DNA of 48,262 nt. Origin: Sulfurimonas sp. (GTDB lineage: Bacteria > Campylobacterota > Campylobacteria > Campylobacterales > Sulfurimonadaceae). The stretch lies in the NCBI RefSeq assembly GCF_028694605.1, contig NZ_JAQVKP010000017.1:1-48262 (forward strand), in the 5' to 3' direction. Position 1 is the first letter of the stretch. The number at the start of each line of letters is the position of its first letter. The position numbers and the translations under genes are program-made. A model generated the notes under the pieces. That model did not search any database. It was not told the DNA's origin and saw only the letters and a list, made by a program, of their open reading frames with translations. This document shows positions 1 through 8,198 of the stretch, in pieces.

Positions 1-1
1 T

Positions 2-67
2 AAGAAAATTGAGTTAATTAGAGCAAAACAACGCGAAAGCAAAATGAGAATGATTTTTTTAAAGTAA
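2..67 (+). pseudogene. C-terminal end of an unidentified ORF at window edge
   Basis: The window opens inside a plus-strand reading frame that runs 21 codons to a TAA at 65-67. The readable tail is strongly basic and ends in MRMIFLK. I do not recognise the family. It abuts the truncated minus-strand gene at 92-223, so an inserted element ending near here is one possible explanation for that truncation. This is inference only, since no terminal repeats can be verified at the edge. Confidence 0.25.
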
Positions 68-91
68 AAAATAGCTACAATGAAAAATTAG

Positions 92-223
92 CTACTTGGT
101 GGGGATTGAATTTGCAAGTGGCTCATGTGTTAAAAATTTACCAAATCTAGCCTCAGTTGCCGTTGCATAATATGCATTTTCATACTCAAACATTTTTTTC
201 GTATCAAAATTATTCAAAATCAT
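92..223 (-). pseudogene. Truncated N-terminus of a TylF-like sugar O-methyltransferase
   Basis: A 43-codon minus-strand frame starts with ATG 3 bases after the stop of the NeuB-type gene, in the normal operon position, and stops at TAG (92-94). The N-terminus (NNFDTKKMFEYENAYY, then RFGKFLTHE) resembles the start of TylF/MycF-type methyltransferases that occur in campylobacterotal surface-sugar loci. These are usually well over 200 residues. Similarity appears to stop after about residue 33. The gene therefore looks cut off, consistent with an insertion or deletion near position 100-120. The family assignment is from memory of the N-terminal pattern. Confidence 0.4.
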
Positions 224-226
224 TTT

Positions 227-1108
227 TTATCTCTTGTATTTTAATTTATCTCTTTGAACTTGTTCAATCGGCAATATCTCATCGCTTTTATATCTCAATG
301 CTTTATATACGGCATCAAGATCTCTTGCTAATCTTTTCATGCCATCAGGCTGGAGTGAAGCTGCGTGATCCGTACCTTTCCAACTTATATCTTTTGTAAA
401 ATGCCTCTCTATCCATCTTGCACCCAAGGTGTATGCGGCAACATCAACGGCAATACCCAAATGATGCCCGGAAAATCCTATCTCATTTATTCTTGATTCA
501 TATTTTTCATAAAGCCAGTTAATCTCTAAGAGTGATACATCTTCAAAAGGTACTGGATAGCCGGATGTGCAGGAGTATATCAACAATCTTGATTTTGCTT
601 GACCCGTTTCTTCGAAGAATTTTACAATCTCTTCAACCTCATCCCTGCTTGTCATTCCGATTGAAAGCTGTACCTGCCCTTTAAATTCGTCTCTTAAAAC
701 TCTTAACATCTCAAAATTATTATTACACGCCGATGGTACTTTTAAAAACTCAGGAGCAAATTCTATCATTTCTCTGGCGCTGGTAACATCCCAAACCGAT
801 GTAGAATAAACCACGCCTATCCCATCACAATATTTTTTTAATTCACGATGCTGTTCTTTGTCAAACTCCAAGAATTCCCTATGGGCTCCATAGGTATCTC
901 CATAAGCATTAGCAGGAACAGGATGCGGTGCATTGTACTGCTCAGGTGTTAAAAGCTCTTTATTGTTTCTTTTTTGAAACTTTACATACTTTGCGCCACT
1001 CTCTTTTGCCAGATAAATAAGCTCTTTTGCAATCTCAAAGTTACCCATGTGATTACACCCTATCTCAGCGATAACCTTAGGTTCTTTATAGTTAAATTTA
1101 AACGCCAT
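227..1108 (-). CDS. NeuB-type N-acetylneuraminate/legionaminate synthase-like protein without SAF domain
   Basis: This 293-residue protein has the NeuB TIM-barrel pattern: VIAEIGCNHMGNFEIAKELI at the N-terminus, VKFQKR, a central YSTSVWDV strand, KVPSACNNN, and later GFSGHHLGIAVD and ERHFTKD. NeuB enzymes condense phosphoenolpyruvate with an N-acetylated hexose to make a nonulosonic acid. Typical NeuB proteins are about 340 residues with a C-terminal SAF (antifreeze-like) domain. That domain is missing here, so the substrate may differ. It is the third gene of a tightly packed minus-strand run (14 bases after the CBS-cupin gene), consistent with glycan or flagellin-sugar synthesis. Start: ATG at 1108. 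Confidence 0.8.
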   Translation of the reverse strand: MAFKFNYKEPKVIAEIGCNHMGNFEIAKELIYLAKESGAKYVKFQKRNNKELLTPEQYNAPHPVPANAYGDTYGAHREFLEFDKEQHRELKKYCDGIGVVYSTSVWDVTSAREMIEFAPEFLKVPSACNNNFEMLRVLRDEFKGQVQLSIGMTSRDEVEEIVKFFEETGQAKSRLLIYSCTSGYPVPFEDVSLLEINWLYEKYESRINEIGFSGHHLGIAVDVAAYTLGARWIERHFTKDISWKGTDHAASLQPDGMKRLARDLDAVYKALRYKSDEILPIEQVQRDKLKYKR

Positions 1109-1123
1109 TTTTTTATCCTTATT

Positions 1124-1873
1124 TTATTTTCTTCCGTATTTATCGCTGTATCTTACAATATCGTCTTCCCCAAAATATTCGCCTAGCTGTACTTCTGCTA
1201 AAATCAAATTTTCATCACTAGATAAGTTAATAAGTTGATGTTTGACTCCCTTTGGTATATAAACGTGCGCTCCCGAATTTAAATATAGCTCAGACTCTCC
1301 TAAAATAACTTTGGCATGTCCTTTTATAATTACCCAATGTTCTTCCCTTTTCTTATGTTCTTGGAGGCTTAGTTCTTCGTTGGCAAAAACTGTTATTATT
1401 TTTGATTGTGCGTGAGATGTTAAAAAGGTGCTTTTGTAGAATCCCCAAGGTTTATTATATATCTCATACTCTAAAGTATTATTGTCAAATCTTGAAAAAT
1501 CATAAGTTAAATCAAATCGAAAATTCTCTAAAAGCATAATATGGAATTGTTTTTTTCTAATAATATTTACTAACTTTTTGTCCTCATTCAGTATCGGTAA
1601 AAAATCAATTTTATCTAATTTGAATTTTTCACAAACAGTATCAAATGAAGAACTTAGTTCTAAATATTCAAATTGCTGATTATAAATATCATAAACTTTG
1701 TCATCAAGATGGAATTTATTTAAAAAAGCTCTTCTAATATCACCGTCCGTAATTATTCCGGCTACCTTGTCAAACTCATCAACACAGAGCAAAAATCTCT
1801 TCTTATTATCCTGAAGTTTTTGTAGTGCTTCTAAAATAGTTCTATCACGTTTTATTATTATATCGAGCTTCAT
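1124..1873 (-). CDS. CBS-domain plus ManC-type cupin fusion protein
   Basis: The 249-residue protein has two parts. Residues 1-115 look like a CBS pair (VAGIITDGDIRRAF is the characteristic strand-helix). Residues about 135-249 form a cupin of the type found at the C-terminus of mannose-1-phosphate guanylyltransferase/phosphomannose isomerase: NKPWGFYKS, HKKREEHWVIIKG, HVYIPKGVKHQL, then GEYFGEDDIVRYSDKYGR. The nucleotidyltransferase half of ManC is absent and a CBS sensor takes its place. The cupin may epimerise or isomerise a sugar, and the CBS pair may bind an adenosyl ligand; both are inferred. The start ATG overlaps the upstream methyltransferase stop (ATGA), so the two are translationally coupled. 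Confidence 0.7.
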   Translation of the reverse strand: MKLDIIIKRDRTILEALQKLQDNKKRFLLCVDEFDKVAGIITDGDIRRAFLNKFHLDDKVYDIYNQQFEYLELSSSFDTVCEKFKLDKIDFLPILNEDKKLVNIIRKKQFHIMLLENFRFDLTYDFSRFDNNTLEYEIYNKPWGFYKSTFLTSHAQSKIITVFANEELSLQEHKKREEHWVIIKGHAKVILGESELYLNSGAHVYIPKGVKHQLINLSSDENLILAEVQLGEYFGEDDIVRYSDKYGRK

Positions 1874-2757
1874 ATTTCTTTACTTTTTGAAGATATTTTT
1901 ACAATGTAAAATATAGTATCGGTTTTTTTTACAAATTCAATAGATCTTTTATACTCTTTATCCTCTTTAAATATTTCATCAAATTTTTTATCTCCGCCGG
2001 GTTTTTTGTATTTTAACCATGTTAAATGATTGCTTAAACCATAGCGTTGATAATAAATTACATTCGTAGATAAAAATCCGTTTTTACTAAAGATATAGTC
2101 CAACGAGGGTACGGAATAGATCATTGGATGCATGGGCTGAAAGACAAAATCTTTAAACTCTTTTATATCATAAATTGAAATAAGGGGATCTTCGATATGC
2201 GGTACTTCTATTAAAATAATACCGTTGTCTTTTAAAAGCTTTTTACAATTATCCAAAAATTTGCTAGGTTCCCTTATATGTTCAAAAACATGAAACATAC
2301 AAATAACGTCAAATTTTTCGCTCTCTTGGATTTTTTCAATAGAACTGTAAGCTCTATCGGTTATAAATTGTTTAGAAAACTCTCTGTTGTCATCAGACGG
2401 CTCTACAGCGGAGGTGTGACAATTATTTAGAAGTGACAGAAATGCTCCGGTGCTTGAACCTATCTCCAAGACTTTTATTCCATCATGAAAGTAGTTTGAA
2501 ACCACATTCATACGCTCTTTAGCGATGGAGATACTTTTTTTATGATAGTCTTGCAGTGATTCTCCGGTAGCCAGACCGCGCGCTTTTATATGCGCGTTGA
2601 AATTTTTGTAAAACTCATACTCCTCTTTTTCACTCATCATTGGATGAATAAATGTAAGGGTGCATTCGTTGCACTGATACACCCTGCCGTTTTCAATGGA
2701 CCAAACGCTATCATGAAATATTTTTACATTATCTGTTTCGCAGTTTGGGCAAGTCAC
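1870..2757 (-). CDS. Class I SAM-dependent methyltransferase with N-terminal Zn ribbon
   Basis: This 295-residue protein starts with a zinc-binding C-x2-C ... C-x2-C element (CPNCETDN, CNECTLTF at residues 3-33). A Rossmann methyltransferase domain follows: VLEIGSSTGAFLSLL is the SAM-binding motif I and FDVICMFHVFEHIREP is motif II. This architecture is typical of sugar C- or N-methyltransferases in surface polysaccharide loci. The start is GTG at 2757; the in-frame stop TAA about eight codons upstream leaves no better start. It is the first gene of the minus-strand sugar run and its stop overlaps the next start by four bases. Confidence 0.75.
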   Translation of the reverse strand: MTCPNCETDNVKIFHDSVWSIENGRVYQCNECTLTFIHPMMSEKEEYEFYKNFNAHIKARGLATGESLQDYHKKSISIAKERMNVVSNYFHDGIKVLEIGSSTGAFLSLLNNCHTSAVEPSDDNREFSKQFITDRAYSSIEKIQESEKFDVICMFHVFEHIREPSKFLDNCKKLLKDNGIILIEVPHIEDPLISIYDIKEFKDFVFQPMHPMIYSVPSLDYIFSKNGFLSTNVIYYQRYGLSNHLTWLKYKKPGGDKKFDEIFKEDKEYKRSIEFVKKTDTIFYIVKISSKSKEI

Positions 2758-2907
2758 TATCCAGACCTTATTTATATTTTAACATTGCAAGCAAAAATGA
2801 TACCAAATAATAATACGGGCGATATATATACCGCCAATTGGCGTAAAAATAACCGTGTTGCACTTGATTGTTGAATGGGCGTGGGTAAAAGAAAATTTTA
2901 AGATTGG

Positions 2908-2934
2908 TGGTGGACCATCAGAGATTCGAACTCT
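2908..2934 (-). repeat. tRNA-Ser 3'-tail fragment, remnant att site
   Basis: Read on the minus strand, these 27 bases match the T-arm and acceptor end of tRNA-Ser(UGA) at 29489-29515 with one mismatch (GATGG instead of GAGGG). There is no tRNA body. It lies about 147 bases from the start of the truncated integrase at 3082. In the intact element the integrase gene starts about 150 bases from its attR. It is therefore best read as the attachment site of a lost element. Confidence 0.7.
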
Positions 2935-3060
2935 AATTATAACAATTTCTTAAGTTCCTTAAACTTTTCTATTGTCTTCTAAAGTCCCTTATTTTAGGGG
3001 TTTAAGGCTTGTTGTTATTATATCAAGTTTGCTATACTTTTATATAGATTTTTAAATTTT

Positions 3061-3081
3061 GGGTAGCAATAGGGTAACAAT
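3061..3081 (+). repeat. Tandem arm-type integrase repeats upstream of int relic
   Basis: Two imperfect 10-11-bp units (GGGTAGCAATA and GGGTAACAAT) lie directly before the TTG start of the truncated integrase. The same pair recurs inverted at 47643-47664. The intact integrase has an analogous pair (GGGTGGAAATA) in the same place. These are most likely arm-type integrase binding sites that overlap the int leader. Confidence 0.6.
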
Positions 3082-3732
3082 TTGGCAAGAGTAAAAAGTA
3101 AAAAATATGCAGGTGTTTATCTCAATAAATTGGCAGACGGTGATATTACATACTCAATAAACTATAAAGATACAGATAATAAAAAAGTTTGGTTTACGGT
3201 AGGCAAAAAATCAAACGGTATTACCGAAACATATGCTTATAACAAAAGGAATGAGTTTATAAATAAAATAAAGCTTGGCGAAGAACCGCCTTCAGTTCTC
3301 AAAAAAAAGAAAAAAGATATAGTCGCACTTGATAGTGTGGCATTAGAACATTATAAGTCAAAAGAGAATCATAATCGTAATAATAAACTCTCAAAAAGAA
3401 AGTATGAGATGCATATATCTCCTATGTTGGGTAAAAAAGATATAAAAAACATTACTGCTGAAGATACCCAAAAACTACAAGCCTTAAAATTAAAAGAGTT
3501 TGCTCCAAAAACGGTTAATACGATTTTAGGGGAGTTGAGTACAATCTTTAACTATGCTATTGATAAGGGCATGGTAAATATTAACCCTCTGAAAAAAACT
3601 AAGCCATTGAAAATTGATAATTCCAGAGAAAGATATCTAAGCAAAGAATGTTATTTGAGTGTAGTTGACGATACTTTAAGAAACTTGATAAAATACTATT
3701 TTTCAAGTCCTCTCATCCGCACCATCCCTTAA
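3082..3732 (+). pseudogene. Truncated tyrosine recombinase (integrase), N-terminal half only
   Basis: 216 codons from a TTG start. The N-terminus (ARVKSKKYAGVY) aligns with the intact integrase at 46260-47363 (ARVKTNLTGVYY), and both share KLGEEPP or RLGEEPP near residue 75 and a RERYLSK or ARQSYLSK block. The arm-binding and core-binding domains are present. The catalytic domain with the Arg, His-x-x-Arg and Tyr residues is absent. The frame runs into a tRNA 3'-tail sequence at 3703-3726 and ends six bases later. It is therefore a relic of a second, related element in the opposite orientation. Confidence 0.85.
3703..3726 (+). repeat. tRNA 3'-tail fragment (left copy of direct repeat)
   Basis: TTCAAGTCCTCTCATCCGC followed by ACCA has the form of a T-loop, the 3' half of a T-stem, and a CATCCGC acceptor strand with A-CCA. 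No matching 5' T-stem or tRNA body precedes it. The last 17 bases recur at 4513-4529 in direct orientation. By acceptor sequence a tRNA-Leu type with a GCGGATG 5' end is plausible. Probably an att remnant. Confidence 0.55.
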
Positions 3733-3896
3733 ATAGGGAACTTCAAGGGATTTACTCTCACTTTAAGAAAACTCAAAAAATTTTACTACAAGGTCATTTC
3801 TGACTTTAAACTTTATTTTTTTTATTAAAGTTTCTGAACCATTAACAGAAGAAATATATAAATATCATATGCCATCACACTCTTTGCTTAATCCTC

Positions 3897-4340
3897 TTAG
3901 GATTTTTTTTGCATACGCATTCCAGCCCAAATTATTATCAACCCTAAGCCAATAAACGGTATTCCAACAAATAAAATTAATGTTACATAAACATCAGAAC
4001 CCATAGCTACATACCCTACACTTGTATAAGCAGAGGCAAGTATTGTAACGATCCAACCAAATACTTTTGTATTTTTTGCTCTTAAAATACTGCTTGGTAC
4101 GGCGCTTTCTTCATTAGATGACTTGCTTTCTTTTTGCATACCTTTTCCAACCCAAATAAGCATCAAACCCAAAAAGACATATGGCAAACTGCCGATAAAA
4201 GAGTTAAGTAACAATCCATCCCAAGCTGCTTCCATAAAAAAAGTGATCAAAAATGTTGCGAGATTGACAAAAATTATTATCCACCCGATGCTCCATAGAA
4301 GCTTGCCTATAGGTTGATTGCTCTTCATAAAATGCTCCAT
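3897..4340 (-). CDS. Small membrane protein with internal duplication
   Basis: The 147-residue protein has four predicted membrane segments in two pairs. Each half ends alike: GLMLIWVGKGMQKES at about residue 58-72 and GLIIIWAGMRMQKKS at the C-terminus. This points to an internal duplication of a two-helix unit. A start at Met5 (MKSNQP) is equally possible. I do not recognise a family. It sits alone between the two tRNA 3'-tail repeats (3703-3726 and 4513-4529), so it may be cargo of a small lost element. A short inverted repeat (AATCCT/AGGATT) spans its stop codon and is followed on the plus strand by eight T. Confidence 0.55.
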   Translation of the reverse strand: MEHFMKSNQPIGKLLWSIGWIIIFVNLATFLITFFMEAAWDGLLLNSFIGSLPYVFLGLMLIWVGKGMQKESKSSNEESAVPSSILRAKNTKVFGWIVTILASAYTSVGYVAMGSDVYVTLILFVGIPFIGLGLIIIWAGMRMQKKS

Positions 4341-4403
4341 CTATTTGCATAATCAGTATTATAGCGTTTACAACTTTTAATAAATCACGAAAATATAATA
4401 TAC

Positions 4404-4453
4404 TCAACTTTCGCACATAAAACCTAACTCTTTTTTGGTGTAAGCACCGATAA
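4404..4453 (-). pseudogene. 3'-terminal remnant of an unidentified gene (copy of 48142 gene)
   Basis: Read on the minus strand, this gives IGAYTKKELGFMCES followed by TGA. The DNA from 4401 to 4453 matches 48139-48191 at 51 of 53 positions. Both differences fall in the same leucine codon (TTA here, CTG there), so the protein is unchanged. Upstream of this block the reading frame is unrelated. It is a severed 3' end of a second copy of the gene at the right window edge. Function unknown. Confidence 0.6.
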
Positions 4454-4512
4454 GGTAGTGTAAAAAAACTCTATACTTCCCATAAATACGGTATTGAGTG
4501 GATTTCAGAATA

Positions 4513-4529
4513 CTCTCATCCGCACCATC
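4513..4529 (+). repeat. tRNA 3'-tail fragment (right copy of direct repeat)
   Basis: This 17-base sequence CTCTCATCCGCACCATC is identical to the end of the fragment at 3710-3726. Together they bracket about 800 bases that include the duplicated-helix membrane protein. The form CATCCGC-A-CCA is that of a tRNA acceptor end. Confidence 0.55.
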
Positions 4530-4631
4530 TTTCTTTAGAAAACTCCATAAATTACGAACTTTTATCTCTCGTCAAATCCATTGTACAATTTTATCTACCA
4601 ATTCACCATCTATGCTTATTGACTAACTTTT

Positions 4632-6980
4632 TTATTGTTGACGTCCGCACATAATTTTATACTCGCAATATAAGCAGTTTTTTATCTCTTCACATTTGCT
4701 GCACTCAATAGATTCTATATTTTGCAAATCCCTCATATGAGACTCCAAAACCGCCAATTTTTCTTTTAGAAACGGCTCGTCGATTATCTTAGACTTTTTT
4801 AGGTCGTAGTATCCGCAACCTGCAACATCGCCGAAATTTTGGGTCAGCAGATAGTAAAACTCTAGTTGAAAATCGGTCGCTTCCATAAAGTTTTTTTCCG
4901 TATAAAGTGCGTAAGTGCCAGTTTTGTAGTCAATGATGTAAAGTCGGTTGTCTCGTCTGTCTATCCTGTCGATGCGTCCTGTGAGCATCATACCTGCGAA
5001 CTCTCTCTCTGCGCTTACTTCGCAATACGCTACACTCCACCCTTCACCAAATCTCTCAACTTCATTGTGACAAAACTGCTCCATTTTTTTGGCTTGCAGT
5101 GCCATAAGATAGTGTTCCAGCTCGCTCTCGCCGCATGCATTCTCAAGCTCTTTTCGCAAATCTCGCAAAAGCTCATGTCTATCATCGTAAAAGCTTTTTT
5201 TACCGTAAAGCTCTTTTAGCGCATTATGTACGTCAGAGCCGATTTCGTGCTCTTTTGGCATATCTTTAGGAATTTCATGATTTTTAATATGTTCGATGTA
5301 GCTGTAGTAGTACTTTCTTTTGCATGTCAAAAATGTTTTCAACTCCGTCGCGGAGAGTTTTCGCTCCTTAAAACTCCACTCGACAACTATCTCTTGCTCC
5401 TCTTTTGGCGGCATATCTGCTTTTGCAAAAAGTACAGAGGCGTAGTCTTGCTCATCATGAAGATTGGTCTCTTTTATGCCAAGCTGCTTTAAAAATCTCG
5501 AACCCTTGCTCTCATTTGAAGCAACAAAGCTTATGGCAACCTCTTTTGAGTTGTTGATGAGCCTCTCATAGTAGTGTTTTTGCAGATTTTCTCTATCGCT
5601 CATGGTGGGAAGATTTGCTGCTTCTCTGATGGCTGTGTTTAAGAACATATCTTTGTCGCTTTTTTTTGGGACATTGCCATCACTAAAATCGACTATCACA
5701 ACTGCGTCAAAGGCGACCAAACGTGTCTCTAAAACCCCCATTACCGTAATTTTACCGCCACGCACATCATCAAGCGACCTGCTTGATACTCTTTGCAAAA
5801 ATAGATTTAAGACCGATTTTACGCTCATATCATACATAAATGGCAAAATATGCCCAAAAGAGTAAAGCTCCTCTTCAAAAATCTTTATCTCTTTTTTATC
5901 GCCAAAGCTCTCTTTGTACTCTTTTAAAAAACCCAAAATATCCACATCTTGGCTCATTTGAGCATAAATAGAGCGTAGCGGATGGTAAAACTCCGAGCCT
6001 GCTCTTTGCATTCTGGCTTCATTCTCTTTGGAGTTTTGTTCTATATACGTACATGTCGCATCAAGTTTTTTGTACATCATACTGGTGCTAAAAGGCGCAC
6101 CCATAGCAAAGTTGAAGTTTGACTTTGCATCAAAGAGCTTTAGTGTATCGGCAAATTTTTCATTTGGAAGAACTACTGCTATATTTTCGGGCTTGTACCC
6201 TTTTTGGATAAAGTCATATACCTTTTTTTTGACATAAGCGGCTTGCAGAATATTCTCGCTAAAGGAGTGGCACTCTATGCTTTTGTTCTCTTTTATCCTC
6301 TTCTTTGTAACAACGGCTTTTTTGTCCAGTGAGATTATGTAGCCAAATCCCGTCTCTAGTTCTATGCCCAATGTTGCAAACTTTTTTACCATTTTTGTGT
6401 TAAATCTGCTTGCACTCAGATGTATCTCCACCTCACAAAACGCACAACACCTCTCAAGCACCTCAAACTCAAAGTTGGTTAGATGCCCCTCTGCATAAAG
6501 CTCGATTTTTTTATATTTTTTTACATAATCTTCATTAAAATGATAATTTTTAGGCAAAAAAATGGGATCAAGCACTCCCCTTTGGTTACAGAGTTTTTCA
6601 TAGCGTCTATAAAGCTCAAGAAGTATGGCGATATGCTCCTCATACTCTCCATAGACATCTGCTCTCTCAAGTGCCTCTATATCATACATCTCTGCACTCA
6701 ACTCTTCAAAAAAACCAAAAATATAGGAAGCGTTTTTTGTAAATGTGAAAAAATTGCGTTCAATGGAGAGGTTTTGAAAATTTTTAAAGTCACTTGATTC
6801 CAAAAGAAGCAAAACTCTGCTATCCGCATCAAGGGCTTTGAGCCTATGGGCAACACAAACTCTTGAGAGAAAATCATGCATCGTGATATAGTTAGGAAGA
6901 AAAAGATTTTCGCCCTCGGCGTCAAACTGTTTATGACGGATGGCGCGTTGGGTCGGTAGGATTATAAGAGAACTGTTCAT
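4632..6980 (-). CDS. addB: AddB-type RecB-family nuclease/helicase subunit
   Basis: This 782-residue protein has a degenerate helicase-like N-terminus (LIILPTQRAIRHKQF, with no canonical Walker A) and a C-terminal PD-(D/E)xK nuclease domain. The nuclease core is visible as GRIDRIDRRDN then LYIIDYKTGTY at about residues 650-675. Four cysteines that would hold a 4Fe-4S cluster are visible: FLTCKRKYYYS before the nuclease core, and CSKCEEIKNCLYCEYKIMC at the end. AddAB processes double-strand ends for RecA-dependent repair, and AddB supplies one nuclease. The length is near that of Helicobacter and Campylobacter AddB. No addA is in the window. It starts 14 bases after fixH and may be cotranscribed with the oxidase genes. 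Confidence 0.8.
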   Translation of the reverse strand: MNSSLIILPTQRAIRHKQFDAEGENLFLPNYITMHDFLSRVCVAHRLKALDADSRVLLLLESSDFKNFQNLSIERNFFTFTKNASYIFGFFEELSAEMYDIEALERADVYGEYEEHIAILLELYRRYEKLCNQRGVLDPIFLPKNYHFNEDYVKKYKKIELYAEGHLTNFEFEVLERCCAFCEVEIHLSASRFNTKMVKKFATLGIELETGFGYIISLDKKAVVTKKRIKENKSIECHSFSENILQAAYVKKKVYDFIQKGYKPENIAVVLPNEKFADTLKLFDAKSNFNFAMGAPFSTSMMYKKLDATCTYIEQNSKENEARMQRAGSEFYHPLRSIYAQMSQDVDILGFLKEYKESFGDKKEIKIFEEELYSFGHILPFMYDMSVKSVLNLFLQRVSSRSLDDVRGGKITVMGVLETRLVAFDAVVIVDFSDGNVPKKSDKDMFLNTAIREAANLPTMSDRENLQKHYYERLINNSKEVAISFVASNESKGSRFLKQLGIKETNLHDEQDYASVLFAKADMPPKEEQEIVVEWSFKERKLSATELKTFLTCKRKYYYSYIEHIKNHEIPKDMPKEHEIGSDVHNALKELYGKKSFYDDRHELLRDLRKELENACGESELEHYLMALQAKKMEQFCHNEVERFGEGWSVAYCEVSAEREFAGMMLTGRIDRIDRRDNRLYIIDYKTGTYALYTEKNFMEATDFQLEFYYLLTQNFGDVAGCGYYDLKKSKIIDEPFLKEKLAVLESHMRDLQNIESIECSKCEEIKNCLYCEYKIMCGRQQ

Positions 6981-6994
6981 AGATGGATTATAGC

Positions 6995-7501
6995 CTAATA
7001 TTCCACCGCTTGCATCCCTCTTGTGTCTGTTTTTATGTTATAAAATCTATTAAATTCGCCTACACTTACTTTTGCCATGATGTCCCATCTTCCCTCTTGC
7101 GGTAGTGTAATCGGCTCAAATGTATAGATACCGTTTTGAACTTTTGGGTTGTTCAGCTCTTGGTCATGCTTGTGGTTATTTGGTCTTGTTACAACTACTT
7201 TGATATTTGCGTTATCGATGGGATTTGCATCTTTATCACTCACTTTGTAGCTGAGTATTGCTTTTTGGGTACCAAATTCCTTAGTAATATACTCAACTTT
7301 ATAGTGTCTCTCAAAGAGTATCTTTGCTTGGAGTATCTCGTTTGCTTTTGCGTCTGCTTCATGATAACCCATCATATAGGTATCGCTTTTTTCTACCGGA
7401 AGAGTGTTAGCAACAAATACAGTTGCAACACATGCACCAAAAACTGCGATGATTGAAGCACCTATGGCATAGGGCCAGATTTTTGGGTTACTTAGTTTCA
7501 T
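6995..7501 (-). CDS. FixH/CcoH-family cbb3 oxidase assembly protein
   Basis: The 168-residue protein has one N-terminal membrane anchor (residues about 10-32) and a periplasmic beta-rich domain with the FixH pattern: AILSYKVSDKDANPI, IKVVVTRPNNHKHDQEL, then GIYTFEPITLPQEGRWDIMA. FixH/CcoH helps assemble or stabilise cbb3-type cytochrome oxidase. It overlaps the preceding TPM-like gene by 14 bases and lies downstream of ccoNOQP on the same strand, which fits an assembly role. Confidence 0.75.
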   Translation of the reverse strand: MKLSNPKIWPYAIGASIIAVFGACVATVFVANTLPVEKSDTYMMGYHEADAKANEILQAKILFERHYKVEYITKEFGTQKAILSYKVSDKDANPIDNANIKVVVTRPNNHKHDQELNNPKVQNGIYTFEPITLPQEGRWDIMAKVSVGEFNRFYNIKTDTRGMQAVEY

Positions 7502-8189
7502 TCTGTTTTCTCATGTAAATTTTTTTCTTAGCATACACAAAAAGTGCATAGAGTATAAAGCCGTAAAAAAGTATTTTTACAACAAATATGCTATCTTTGT
7601 TTGTATTTCCCACTGCATTTTCTAAAATGATACCTTTGTTTGCGGCGATTTGTTCAGCGATATCCGCATAACCGTTAAACATCGAACCGGAGTACTTGCC
7701 TAAAAGCTCACTCTCTTTTGCTTTTTGTGCCAACAGAGGGATGATTGTACCGCCATAACTGCCAGAGAGTTCTTTAAAAGAGTCAAACGAGTCGCTATAA
7801 AAAAGTGCTATAAAAAATGCCTGAACGGGAGAAGCAACAGGGCTTAAGATCTGTTTTTTGTCAAACAAGCTATATAAAGAAGACTCATTTGCCAAAATAT
7901 CTACTTTTGTGTCCATTTGAGAAAATGTAAGCAAAATCGTAGGCTGCCCAAATTCACTTAGCACCTCTTTCTCATAAGCAACCATATCTTTGCCGTGCGG
8001 AAGCTCTTTTAGCATAAGAAGTCTTAATGATATACCCGTCTTTTGGTAAAGTTCCGAACCAAGTTTTTCAACCTCTGCGCTGAATGCCGGGTTAAATATA
8101 AGCTCATCTTTATAAAGATAGTTTGCAAAAAGCGAAGAGTGTAGAGAGAGTGTGAGGATGAGGGCAACAAGCCCTCTTGAAAAATTCAA
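7488..8189 (-). CDS. TPM-domain-like membrane-anchored protein of the cbb3 cluster
   Basis: 233 residues. There is a signal peptide (about 1-22, LVALILTLSLHSSLFA), an extracytoplasmic alpha/beta domain resembling TPM domains (EVEKLGSELYQKTGISLRLL, then PTILLTFSQMDTKVDILAN), and a single C-terminal membrane segment (FVVKILFYGFILYALFVY) with a basic cytoplasmic tail. The exact function is unknown. Its place between the small oxidase proteins and fixH suggests a role in biogenesis or repair of the oxidase. The TPM assignment is by pattern only. Confidence 0.55.
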   Translation of the reverse strand: MNFSRGLVALILTLSLHSSLFANYLYKDELIFNPAFSAEVEKLGSELYQKTGISLRLLMLKELPHGKDMVAYEKEVLSEFGQPTILLTFSQMDTKVDILANESSLYSLFDKKQILSPVASPVQAFFIALFYSDSFDSFKELSGSYGGTIIPLLAQKAKESELLGKYSGSMFNGYADIAEQIAANKGIILENAVGNTNKDSIFVVKILFYGFILYALFVYAKKKIYMRKQNETK

Positions 8190-8198
8190 TGAAATTTC

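Noticed and set aside
2590..2874. Plus-strand open frame opposite the methyltransferase
   Set aside because: It is mostly antisense to a well-supported gene and shows no family pattern.
2873..2885. GAATGGGCGTGGG shared with the oriT-like region at 36750
   Set aside because: Thirteen bases with no other shared context; the nic core GGGGTGT is not present here. Likely chance or too weak to claim.
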